A stretch of 8,443 nucleotides of DNA from Gemmatimonadota bacterium (GTDB lineage Bacteria > Gemmatimonadota > Gemmatimonadetes > Gemmatimonadales > Gemmatimonadaceae), in the NCBI GenBank assembly GCA_947457715.1, contig CANGXK010000100.1, positions 1 to 8,443 of the forward strand, in the 5' to 3' direction. The notes below the pieces were generated by a model that had not been told where the DNA came from, made no database searches, and saw only the letters and a program-made list of their open reading frames with translations. The translations under genes and the position numbers were made by a program. Shown here piece by piece: positions 1 through 6,531 of this stretch (within the stretch, counting starts at the first letter, position 1; each line of letters starts with the position of its first letter).

Positions 1-135
1 ACGGTGCGCACCATCACGCGTGACGCCGAGCGGAACAAGTACAAGTTTTCATCGTTCGTGATGGGTGTAGTGAACAGCAAGGCCTTCCATAGCAAGCGCG
101 CCGAGCCGGTCTCGGCTGATGCGTCACATAACTGA
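1..135 (+). CDS. C-terminal end of a DUF1592/DUF1588/DUF1585-type protein (partial)
   Basis: Only the last 44 codons are present; the reading frame is open at the left edge and stops with TGA at 133-135. The visible residues follow the C-terminal DUF1585 pattern of large Planctomycetota/Gemmatimonadota proteins of the DUF1592-DUF1588-DUF1585 class. The pattern is a short 'VRTITRD' helix, then 'YKFSSFVMGVVNSKAF', comparable to the family's 'dyrFSslvlgIvkSpaF'. Such proteins are large, exported, and often carry cytochrome-c-like (PSCyt) segments, but their biochemical role is unknown. The identification is strengthened by the DUF1552 gene directly downstream (25 bp between stop and ATG), because these two families are commonly adjacent. 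The tail after the conserved block (about 13 residues, rich in Ser/Ala/Glu) looks unstructured. Nothing can be said about the missing N-terminal part. Confidence 0.8.
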   Translation, partial: TVRTITRDAERNKYKFSSFVMGVVNSKAFHSKRAEPVSADASHN

Positions 136-145
136 TCCGACTACC

Positions 146-152
146 TAAGGAG
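146..152 (+). promoter_or_regulatory. Strong Shine-Dalgarno site of the DUF1552 gene
   Basis: TAAGGAG lies 8 nt upstream of the ATG at 161. It is the clearest ribosome binding site in the window and supports ATG 161 rather than the in-frame ATG at 170 as the start. The other genes here have weak or unrecognisable sites, so this gene may be translated more strongly than its neighbours. Confidence 0.75.
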
Positions 153-160
153 ACTGTCCC

Positions 161-1561
161 ATGTCGTTTATGACGCAGAAGGCCCTGCCGCGCCGCACGT
201 TCCTGCGAAACATGAGTGCCGTCATCGCACTCCCGTATCTCGATGCGATGGAACCGGCCGGTCGTTTCCTGGCCAAGGTCGGCGGCGCCGGTGCGCCGCT
301 CACCGGTCACAAGCGCCTGGTCACCATCGAATCGGTGCACGGTGCCGCCGGCTCGAACACGTGGGGTGCCTCAAAGTATCTGTGGGCGCCGAAGGGTGTC
401 GGTCGCGACTTCACGCTCAATCCGGAAGGCGCGCTGGCGCCGATGGAAGCGTGGAAGCACAAGATGTCGATCATCAGCAACACTGACGTGCGCATGGCCG
501 AAGCGTTCGACGCGCCGGAAATCGGCGGCGATCACTTCCGCTCCAGCGCGGTGTTCCTCACGCAGTCGCACCCCAAGCAGACGCAGGGCTCCGACCTGTA
601 CGTGGGCACGTCGTTCGACCAGATCGTGGCGCGCAAGATCGGACAGGACACGCCGATCCCGTCGATGCAGCTGTGCATCGAGAATCTCGATCAGGCCGGC
701 GGCTGCTACTACAATTACGCGTGCGCGTACACCGACACGATCAGCTGGGCCTCGCCCACCGAGCCACTGCCGATGATCCGCAACCCGCGCGCCGCGTTCG
801 ACCTGCTGTTCGGTGCCGGCTCGAGCAACGCCGATCGGTCGGCGCGTCGTAAGGATAACGGCAGCATTCTCGACTGGGTCGTCGGTGAGATGTCGTCGCT
901 CAAGCGCGAACTTGGCGCTACCGATCGTCGTCGTGTCGATCAGTATCTCGAGAACGTGCGTGAACTCGAGCGTCGCATTCAGATGGTTGAAGCCAAAAAC
1001 GCCAGCGGCGACGAGCGCGCTCTGCCGGAAGCACCGGCCGGCGTGCCCGATTCGTTCGAAGAGCATATGAAGCTGATGTTCGACATTCAGGTGCTCGCGT
1101 TCCAGTCCGACATGACGCGCGTGTTCTCGTTCAAGACCGGCCGCGACGCCTCAAGCCGCGTGTATCCGGAGTCCGGCACGAACAAGGGTTTCCACCCGTC
1201 GTCACACCATGGCGGCCGCGAGTCGGCGATCCTCGAGTTCAATCAGATCAACCGCTACCACATGTCGATGTTGCCGTACTTCCTGCAGCGCCTCGAGGAG
1301 ACGAAGGAAGGCGACGGCACGATGCTCGACAACACGACGATCATGTACGGTTCGCCGATGGCCGACGGCAACATCCACAACCATCGCCGCTGCCCGCTGC
1401 TGCTGATGGGCGGCGATGCGAATCTGGTGCCGGGTGGCACGCACCTCCGCGCGCCGGACGGCACGCCGATGGCCGACGTCATGCTGTCGCTGCTGCACAA
1501 GTACAACATCGAAGTCCCGAGCTTCGGTGACAGCCTGTCGCCGTTCGCGCTCTACGCCTGA
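161..1561 (+). CDS. DUF1552 family protein, probable Tat export substrate
   Basis: This 466-residue protein belongs to the DUF1552 family (about 400-480 residues), whose function is not established. Residues 11-16 (RRTFLR) form a twin-arginine motif followed by a short, moderately hydrophobic stretch ending near 'LPYLDAM' (about 24-30), the usual N-terminus of this family. Tat export implies folding, possibly with a cofactor, before secretion. The family signature near the C-terminus is clear at about residues 395-412: 'YGSPMADGNIHNHRRCPLLL', with the conserved GxxMxDGNxHxH and a following Leu-rich strand and Gly-Gly. A second conserved block, 'RDASSRVYPESG' followed by 'FHPSSHHGG', lies around residues 327-351. 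The fold is related in my recollection to the DUF1501/sulfatase-like group, but that is not provable here. The start is set by a strong ribosome binding site. The upstream DUF1592-type gene and the ankyrin gene 8 bp downstream suggest one operon. Confidence 0.92.
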   Translation: MSFMTQKALPRRTFLRNMSAVIALPYLDAMEPAGRFLAKVGGAGAPLTGHKRLVTIESVHGAAGSNTWGASKYLWAPKGVGRDFTLNPEGALAPMEAWKHKMSIISNTDVRMAEAFDAPEIGGDHFRSSAVFLTQSHPKQTQGSDLYVGTSFDQIVARKIGQDTPIPSMQLCIENLDQAGGCYYNYACAYTDTISWASPTEPLPMIRNPRAAFDLLFGAGSSNADRSARRKDNGSILDWVVGEMSSLKRELGATDRRRVDQYLENVRELERRIQMVEAKNASGDERALPEAPAGVPDSFEEHMKLMFDIQVLAFQSDMTRVFSFKTGRDASSRVYPESGTNKGFHPSSHHGGRESAILEFNQINRYHMSMLPYFLQRLEETKEGDGTMLDNTTIMYGSPMADGNIHNHRRCPLLLMGGDANLVPGGTHLRAPDGTPMADVMLSLLHKYNIEVPSFGDSLSPFALYA

Positions 1562-1569
1562 GACGAGCC

Positions 1570-3768
1570 ATGATCGATCGAAACGGAGTCCGGATCGGAG
1601 TGGCCGGTGCGCTCGTGCTGTTGTCCGGCGCGCTGGCTCCGGTCGCGGCACAGGATGCGAAGGCGGTGGTGAGCGTCGCGAGTGCGAAGCCGGCCGTGCG
1701 TGAGACGCGCGTGGCCCCGGCGGTCGCGCAAGCGGCGATGCAGGGTGACATGGCGAAGGTGCGCGCGCTGCTCGCCCAGCAGAACGATGTGAACGTGGCG
1801 CAGGGCGACGGCATGACCGCGTTGCATTGGGCGGCCGATCGCGGTGACATCGCGATGACCGCGCTGCTGCTGCGTTCGGGCGCGAAGCTCACTGGCACCA
1901 CAAAGAACGGTGGCTACACGCCGCTGCATGTGGCGGCCCGTGCGGGACACGGTGCCGTGGTGCAGGCCTTGCTGGCGGCCGGCGCCGATGCGAAGACGCT
2001 CACGTCCACGGGGGCGACGGCCATGCACCTCGCGGCGTCGGCGGGCGATGCGGCGTCGGTGAAAGCATTGCTGGCGAAGAAGGCCGATCCCAACGCGCGT
2101 GAGTCGGCGTGGGGACAGACGCCGCTGATGTTCGCGGCGGCCGAGAACCGTGGCGATGCCGCGCGTGCGCTGTTGGCCGGCGGCGCCGATGCGTCGATCC
2201 GCACCAAGATGGTCGATCTCACCGAAGAGCTGTCGCGTCAGCAGGCGGCGGCGAAGAAGCGGAACGAGGTGCTCTTCTCGTATCTCCCGCAGAAGACACG
2301 CGACTCGATCATCGATGCCTCGGCCAAGGCGGCGGAGAAGTTGATGGCCGATGCGGCGGCGGCGCGCAGTCGCGCGGTCGCGTCAGCGGGTATGGCGGCA
2401 CCGGCTCCTGCGGCGGCGCCCGCTCCTGCTCCTGCTCGGGCTCCAGCTCCTGCGGCGGCACCCGCTGCGGCACCCGCTGCGGCTCCTGCGGCCGCTCCGG
2501 CTGTTGCGGCGGCTCCGGCTGTTGCGGCCGCTCCCGCACCGAAGGCCGATCCGGCGCTGCGTGGCTACAAGATCGGTGTGGCGGCTCCGCCGACCACCGA
2601 CCTCACGGCGGCGCAGATCCAGCAAGCGATCGAAGCCGGTCGTGCGCTCTTCTCCGCAGGTCCGGTGGCCAAGGCCACCGAGACGGCCGAGTTGTTCGAA
2701 GGGCAGGTGGCCGGCTACGAAGCGACGGTGGGCAGCATGGGCGGCATGACGGCGCTGCACCATGCGTCGCGTCAGGGCAACATCGATGCGGCGCTGGCCA
2801 TTCTCGAGGGTGGTGCGAAGATCGATGAAGTCACCACCAGTGACAGCACCACCGCGCTGCTCATGGCGGCGATCAACGGTCACTTCGATCTGGCGATGGC
2901 GCTCGTGAAGCGCGGCGCGAATGTGAAGATCGGCAGCAGTGCCGGGCTCACGCCGCTGTATGCCGCGCTGAACACGATGTGGGCGCCGCGCTCGCGCTAC
3001 CCGCAGCCGCAGGCCGTGCAGACGCAGAAGGTCACGCACCTCGAACTGATGGACGCGATGTTGACGGCCGGGGCGGATCCCAACGTCCGTCTCAAGAAGA
3101 ACCTGTGGTTCTTCGCTTTCAACAACTGCGGCAACGCCAACTGCGGCCTCGAAGCGCTCGACGGCACCACGCCGTTCTGGCGCGCGGCGTACGCGGTTGA
3201 CGTTGATGCGATGAAGATGCTGAAGGACCGTGGGGCCATCGACACGCTGCCGTCGGTACGTCCGGTGGCGGCCAATCGCGCGAATCGGGCGCGGATCGCG
3301 GGCGGTGCCGGTGGCGCGGGTGGTCCGGGTGAACTGCCTGGGGCGTTTGTGGTTCCACCTGACCTCGACTCCGCCTCGAAAGCGGTACCGCCCGGCATCG
3401 GTGTCTATCCGATTCATGCGGTGGCCGGCGTCGGCTACGGTAACGGCTTCGCTGGCAACTCCCATCGGCATGCTGCCGACGGGTGGATGCCGGCCATGAA
3501 GTACGTGGTCGAGGTGCTGCATGCCGACGTGAACCAGCGCGACGTGAACGGCTACACGCCGTTGCACCACGCGGCCGCGCGCGGCGACAACGACATGATC
3601 AAATATCTCGTGAGCAAAGGCGCCGATCCGAAGGCCGTGGCCCGCAATGGCATGACCACGGTGGACATGGCGAACGGTCCCGTGCAGCGTCTGCGTCCGT
3701 TCCCCGAGACGATCCAGCTGCTCGAGAAGCTGGGCGCCAAGAACAGCCATCGCTGCGTGGCCTGCTGA
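1570..3768 (+). CDS. Secreted ankyrin-repeat protein with Ala/Pro linker and four cysteines
   Basis: This 732-residue protein starts with a Sec signal peptide (residues 1-27, hydrophobic core 'VAGALVLLSGALAP', likely cleavage after VAA). An N-terminal ankyrin array follows, with 'TALHWAA' (83-89), 'TPLHVAA' (117-123), 'TAMHLAA' (150-156) and 'TPLMFAA' (184-190), preceded by a degenerate repeat near 47-78. A charged helical segment (about 213-270) leads into an Ala/Pro-rich linker (275-324). The C-terminal half has further repeats: 'TALHHAS' (394-400), 'TALLMAA' (428-434), 'TPLYAAL' (461-467), a divergent 'TPFWRAA' (534-540) and 'TPLHHAA' (663-669), broken by a Gly-rich loop near 577-590. Ankyrin repeats bind proteins, so a periplasmic scaffold role is likely but inferred. 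The only four cysteines are paired: C520/C525 and C729/C732 at the extreme C-terminus. The gene follows the DUF1552 gene by 8 bp with only a weak ribosome site, suggesting coupled translation. Confidence 0.92.
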   Translation: MIDRNGVRIGVAGALVLLSGALAPVAAQDAKAVVSVASAKPAVRETRVAPAVAQAAMQGDMAKVRALLAQQNDVNVAQGDGMTALHWAADRGDIAMTALLLRSGAKLTGTTKNGGYTPLHVAARAGHGAVVQALLAAGADAKTLTSTGATAMHLAASAGDAASVKALLAKKADPNARESAWGQTPLMFAAAENRGDAARALLAGGADASIRTKMVDLTEELSRQQAAAKKRNEVLFSYLPQKTRDSIIDASAKAAEKLMADAAAARSRAVASAGMAAPAPAAAPAPAPARAPAPAAAPAAAPAAAPAAAPAVAAAPAVAAAPAPKADPALRGYKIGVAAPPTTDLTAAQIQQAIEAGRALFSAGPVAKATETAELFEGQVAGYEATVGSMGGMTALHHASRQGNIDAALAILEGGAKIDEVTTSDSTTALLMAAINGHFDLAMALVKRGANVKIGSSAGLTPLYAALNTMWAPRSRYPQPQAVQTQKVTHLELMDAMLTAGADPNVRLKKNLWFFAFNNCGNANCGLEALDGTTPFWRAAYAVDVDAMKMLKDRGAIDTLPSVRPVAANRANRARIAGGAGGAGGPGELPGAFVVPPDLDSASKAVPPGIGVYPIHAVAGVGYGNGFAGNSHRHAADGWMPAMKYVVEVLHADVNQRDVNGYTPLHHAAARGDNDMIKYLVSKGADPKAVARNGMTTVDMANGPVQRLRPFPETIQLLEKLGAKNSHRCVAC
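2392..2541 (+). repeat. Ala/Pro-coding microrepeat inside the ankyrin gene
   Basis: This in-frame, GCN/CCN-rich stretch encodes the Ala/Pro linker (residues 275-324). It contains short tandem units: a 12-nt unit GCGGCACCCGCT twice (2455-2478) and an 18-nt unit starting GCTCCGGCTGTTGCGGC twice (2494-2511 and 2512-2529, 17 of 18 identical). Such units can expand or contract in whole codons by slippage, so linker length probably varies between strains. The linker separates the two ankyrin blocks. Confidence 0.8.
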
Positions 3769-3769
3769 T

Positions 3770-3801
3770 CCTCGGCCGTCCGTCCGAGGCAGTCCGTCCG
3801 A
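3770..3801 (+). repeat. Small hairpin and 10-nt direct repeat after the ankyrin stop
   Basis: CCTCGG (3770-3775) and CCGAGG (3784-3789) can pair into a 6-bp stem with an 8-nt loop. The decamer GTCCGTCCGA occurs at 3779-3788 and again at 3792-3801. Both lie just after the ankyrin stop codon and before the strong terminator stem. They may be a minor 3'-UTR structure or mere GC-rich coincidence; no T tract follows. Confidence 0.35.
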
Positions 3802-3847
3802 CAAAACAATGCGGCGCCGTCATTCGTGACGGCGCCGCATTGTCGTT
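3801..3847. terminator. Bidirectional intrinsic terminator, 17-bp stem with TTCG loop
   Basis: A perfect 17-bp inverted repeat (3806-3822 with 3827-3843) surrounds a TTCG tetraloop (3823-3826), a very stable RNA loop type. On the minus strand the stem continues into TTTTGT (from positions 3806-3801), so it is a good intrinsic terminator there. That fits reading through from beyond 3857, the end of the minus-strand gene. On the + strand the downstream tract is only TGTCGTT, so termination of the ankyrin cluster would rely mostly on the stem. It lies in the 88-bp gap between the two convergent stop codons, which fits a shared two-way terminator. Confidence 0.82.
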
Positions 3848-3856
3848 AGGGCTGTT

Positions 3857-4882
3857 TCAGGGCTTCTTCTCGCCGGCCAGCAGCAACCCCATGTGATCCT
3901 GGGCTTGTTGCAGCGCCCCTTCGCCGTCACCCCAGCCGATGCGTCCGTCGGCGTTGTTGTCGGAGCCCGCGGTGAGCTGATCGCAGATCGAGACCAACTG
4001 CGAGACGAGCGCCGCCGCCGCGGCCGCCGTGGTTGCAGTCTGAATCTGCTTGGCGATCGCGATCGCCTGATCACCGCGCGCCATCGCGCTGCGGGCGGCC
4101 GTGGCGATGTGTGTGGCGTGCGCCTTCACGTTCGCCGACGCCGTCGGCTCCTTGGCGGCCAGCTCCACATGCTGCGCAATGCCACCGGCTGCGCGCTTCA
4201 TCCCGAAGCCTTTGCCGGGGCCGCTCGGCGCCTGCGTGGGGTCGATCGCATGAATCACGTGCACGGCGTGCGTCTGCATGGTCTGCAGATTGTCCGGCGT
4301 CCGCGCCGCGAACGCGGCATGCTGCGCGGCGATCTTCGCCTCGGCCAGCGCCATTGGCAGGAACCCCGACTTGTCGGGCGTGCCCATGAAGCTCGACACC
4401 ACATGGCCCAGATGCGTGCCGACGAGCCCCGGCGGAAGCGACGACGCGGGCACGGCCCCCGGCGCCAGTGGTGCGGCGGCGACGATGCCGGGTAGCGGCG
4501 CACCGGTCACGACCGACAGGATGCTGTCAAACTGCGCCCGAAGTGTCGCGTTGCTGCTCACCAAAAAGCGCCGCTTGGAGAAGACCGAGTCGGCCATCCC
4601 CTTCTTGGCGAGGGCTTCGGTGATCATCTCGCGCTTCTTCTGCTGCAGTTCGAGCTGCGCCTCCTTCGTCTTGTTCTTCTGCTGCGCCGCCTTGTTGTCG
4701 CTCGAGTCGTGAATGGCGGAGACGATCAGGTGCGCTTCCACCAACGCGCGCACTTCGGCGAGCGTGAGGGTCGGAGCAGACGCCGACGAGGACGCGCTTT
4801 GTGCCGCAAGCGGCGCGGTGGCGATGAGGGCAACCGTGCATGTCAGCGCCAGAACGGCGCGCGGGCGGACAGGGAGGGCCAT
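3857..4882 (-). CDS. Exported helical His-containing protein with an EF-hand-like loop, unknown function
   Basis: I do not recognise a named family. From ATG at 4882 it is 341 residues. The N-terminus is a Sec signal peptide (residues 1-27, ending PLAAQ), which is why this start is preferred over the in-frame GTG at 4924, whose extra 14 residues would bury the signal. The mature protein looks helical. Residues about 62-100 are highly charged and Gln/Lys-rich, coiled-coil-like; residues about 131-155 are Pro/Ala-rich. A helical region follows with histidines at i, i+3 spacing (H157/H160, H205/H208/H211, H255/H258) plus H188 and H238. Near the C-terminus, residues 308-319 (DNNADGRIGWGD) match the 12-position EF-hand loop with acids or amides at 1, 3, 5 and 12, Gly at 6 and Ile at 8. 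A periplasmic metal- or calcium-binding role is inferred. No good ribosome binding site is seen. The gene stands alone, convergent with the ankyrin cluster and divergent from the creatininase gene. Confidence 0.8.
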   Translation of the reverse strand: MALPVRPRAVLALTCTVALIATAPLAAQSASSSASAPTLTLAEVRALVEAHLIVSAIHDSSDNKAAQQKNKTKEAQLELQQKKREMITEALAKKGMADSVFSKRRFLVSSNATLRAQFDSILSVVTGAPLPGIVAAAPLAPGAVPASSLPPGLVGTHLGHVVSSFMGTPDKSGFLPMALAEAKIAAQHAAFAARTPDNLQTMQTHAVHVIHAIDPTQAPSGPGKGFGMKRAAGGIAQHVELAAKEPTASANVKAHATHIATAARSAMARGDQAIAIAKQIQTATTAAAAAALVSQLVSICDQLTAGSDNNADGRIGWGDGEGALQQAQDHMGLLLAGEKKP

Positions 4883-4936
4883 GGTGTCCGGGAGGTGGGA
4901 GTCGATCGGGGACGCGTCGTTCACGCGCCCTGCGAC

Positions 4937-4942
4937 ACTATA
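4937..4942 (-). promoter_or_regulatory. Candidate -10 element upstream of the 4882 start
   Basis: On the minus strand TATAGT reads from 4942 to 4937. Transcription would begin near 4930, giving a leader of about 48 nt before ATG 4882 and leaving the alternative GTG at 4924 with almost no leader. No convincing -35 hexamer sits 16-18 nt upstream (GAGCGG there). The rest of the divergent gap (4883-5057) holds no clear + strand promoter. Confidence 0.3.
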
Positions 4943-5057
4943 CGCATTCTACGCGCTGTCCGCTCTGGCGAAGTGACGATTTCGGCGGCATCGTCCCGCA
5001 TCCACCCGTGTATGACCCCTGAGTACTCCTACCGTTCAACAGTTCCGAGGCACCGCC

Positions 5058-6038
5058 ATGACCCGAGGCATTCTCTCGCGCGCCCCACAGCGCGTCGCAC
5101 TCCGCGTCTCAATCCTGGGTGCCGTGCTGGCCAGCGCCGTGTCATCCGTGGCGCTCAGCAGCACGGCGTCAGCCCAAGCGCGCGCGCCACGTGACCCTCG
5201 GGATATGGGGGGTGGCGCCTGCGCCGCGAATCCGTACAATTGCGTCGATGCGGTCAATCCGCTCCCCGCACCGAACACGGTGTGGATGGAGGAGATGACG
5301 TGGATGGACGTGCGCGACGCCCTGAAGGCCGGCAAGACCACCGCAATTATCAGCACTGGTGGTATGGAGCCGAACGGTCCGTGGCTCGTCACGGGCAAGC
5401 ACAACTACGTCTTGCACACCAATTGCGAGGCGATCGCGCGCAAGCTTGGCAATGCGCTCTGCGCGCCGATTCTCAAGTTTGTGCCCGAGGGCAGCATCAG
5501 TCCGGCCACCAGCCATATGGCATCGCCCGGCACCATCAGCATGCGCGAAGAGACGTATCGCAACGTGCTCACCGATCTGGTGCACAGCCTCAAGGCGCAC
5601 GGTTTCACGAAGATCTTCCTGATCGGTGACAGCGGTGGCAATCAGGCCGGACAGCGCTGGGTGGCCGATTCAGTCACGAAGCTCTGGCAGGGCTCGCCGA
5701 TCGTGGCCCACATTCAGGAGTACTACGACTACGCCAGCGTCGCGAAGCACATGGAGCAGTACGGCATCCACCAAACGGTGGCGGAAGGGCTGCACGATGA
5801 CCCAGAGATTTCGCTCAACATGTTCATCGACGATCCGAAATCGATTCGCTATGACGAACGCGTGAAAGCGAAATTGCTGACGATCAACGGCGTGTCACTC
5901 GCCGACCGCAAGAAGGCGACAGAGTGGGCGAAGCAGATTGTGGAGTTCCGGACGAAGGTCACGATCGAGGCTATCGAGAAGGCCACCGCGAACAAGGGCA
6001 CGCTGCCCGCGCCGCCGCGTCGCCCTGCCGGGAACTGA
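5058..6038 (+). CDS. Secreted creatininase-family protein with altered metal ligands
   Basis: This 326-residue protein has a long Sec signal (Arg-rich n-region, hydrophobic core about 17-35, likely cleavage after ASA near residue 39). A Cys-containing segment (C55, C62) leads into a creatininase-type domain (about 75-315). Creatininase-family enzymes are metal amidohydrolases with a binuclear site. Here the first motif is 'GGMEPNGPWLVTGKHNYV' (101-118), which aligns to the family's 'GsxExHGpHLPlgTD' with Glu kept (E104), His changed to Asn (N106) and Asp changed to His (H115). 'SHMASPGTIS' (152-161) matches the 'H.gfPGT' block. 'IGDSGGN' (189-195) replaces 'NGHGGN', so the usual His is Ser. 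The later 'HDDPEIS' (226-232) resembles 'HAGExETS'. Export is also unusual, since known creatininases and MftE-like members are cytosolic. It may be a distinct subfamily with another metal site or no amidase activity. A weak GAGG lies 7 nt before the ATG. The lipoprotein gene follows after 18 bp. Confidence 0.87.
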   Translation: MTRGILSRAPQRVALRVSILGAVLASAVSSVALSSTASAQARAPRDPRDMGGGACAANPYNCVDAVNPLPAPNTVWMEEMTWMDVRDALKAGKTTAIISTGGMEPNGPWLVTGKHNYVLHTNCEAIARKLGNALCAPILKFVPEGSISPATSHMASPGTISMREETYRNVLTDLVHSLKAHGFTKIFLIGDSGGNQAGQRWVADSVTKLWQGSPIVAHIQEYYDYASVAKHMEQYGIHQTVAEGLHDDPEISLNMFIDDPKSIRYDERVKAKLLTINGVSLADRKKATEWAKQIVEFRTKVTIEAIEKATANKGTLPAPPRRPAGN

Positions 6039-6056
6039 ACGCGCTAGCTTGAAGGT

Positions 6057-6524
6057 ATGTCGATTCTCCGCGCCACCCGCCGGCACCGTCTGCTTGCCCT
6101 GACCGCTCTCGGTCTGGTCGGCTGTGCCGGCGATCGGGCACCGGCACCGGAGCCGCAGACCGGTACGCCGATCGTTTCGGTGCTTCCGCAGCTGCCCCAG
6201 CTGGCGAAAGAGCTACGGGATGTCGTGCCACCGGATCTCGATCTCGCCTTCGGTACCGACTCCGTACGGTTCACCATCTCGGTCGAACCCGGGGCGCGCG
6301 TGAATGCGCTGCTGCCCCCCGTCATTGAAGGAACCGACGGCCGTCGATTCCTGCTGCGTGCCCCGACCGTCACCGAAGACAGCGCCTACTTCGTGGAGCG
6401 CGCGTCTGTCATGGTGGCCCGGTCAGCGCTGCCCATCCGCGGGACCCTGCGCACCAGCTTCTGTCGCAGCGACGAACGGCTGTGCCGCAGCGCCGTGCGC
6501 GACGTGCTGCTCGAGGATCGATAA
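6057..6524 (+). CDS. Small predicted lipoprotein with C-terminal cysteine pair, unknown function
   Basis: This 155-residue protein has a short Arg-rich n-region, a hydrophobic core and a lipobox LVGC with Cys at 23, so it is predicted to be lipid-anchored to a membrane after signal peptidase II cleavage. A Pro-rich spacer (27-48) follows. The remainder looks like a beta-sandwich: alternating strands such as 'SVRFTISVEPG' and 'SAYFVERASVMVARSALPI', then 'GTLRTSFCRSDERLCRSAV'. The two cysteines (C136, C143; CX6C) close to the C-terminus recall the N-terminal domain of DsbD and related beta-sandwich domains, but this is a loose resemblance. AAGG lies only 1 nt before the ATG, too close for a normal ribosome site. 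With the creatininase-like stop 18 bp upstream, translation may be coupled to that gene. No clear alternative start preserves the signal. Confidence 0.75.
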   Translation: MSILRATRRHRLLALTALGLVGCAGDRAPAPEPQTGTPIVSVLPQLPQLAKELRDVVPPDLDLAFGTDSVRFTISVEPGARVNALLPPVIEGTDGRRFLLRAPTVTEDSAYFVERASVMVARSALPIRGTLRTSFCRSDERLCRSAVRDVLLEDR

Positions 6525-6531
6525 CAGCCTT

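Noticed and set aside
371..1066. 231-codon minus-strand open frame inside the DUF1552 gene
   Set aside because: Composition is Arg/Val/His-rich and matches no family; the sense frame carries the DUF1552 signature and a strong ribosome site.
3751..3768. c-type haem site at the ankyrin protein's C-terminus (CVAC)
   Set aside because: The CXXC is not followed by His; the protein ends at the second Cys.
2383..3804. 473-codon open frame on the minus strand opposite the ankyrin gene
   Set aside because: It is Arg/His-rich with low-complexity Arg/Ser runs opposite the Ala/Pro linker and has no recognisable domain. It is the usual antisense shadow of a GC-rich gene whose sense frame has clear ankyrin motifs.
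5011..5016. TATGAC as a -10 element for the creatininase-like gene
   Set aside because: No matching -35 at 16-18 nt upstream and the match is weak, so it is not listed as a feature.
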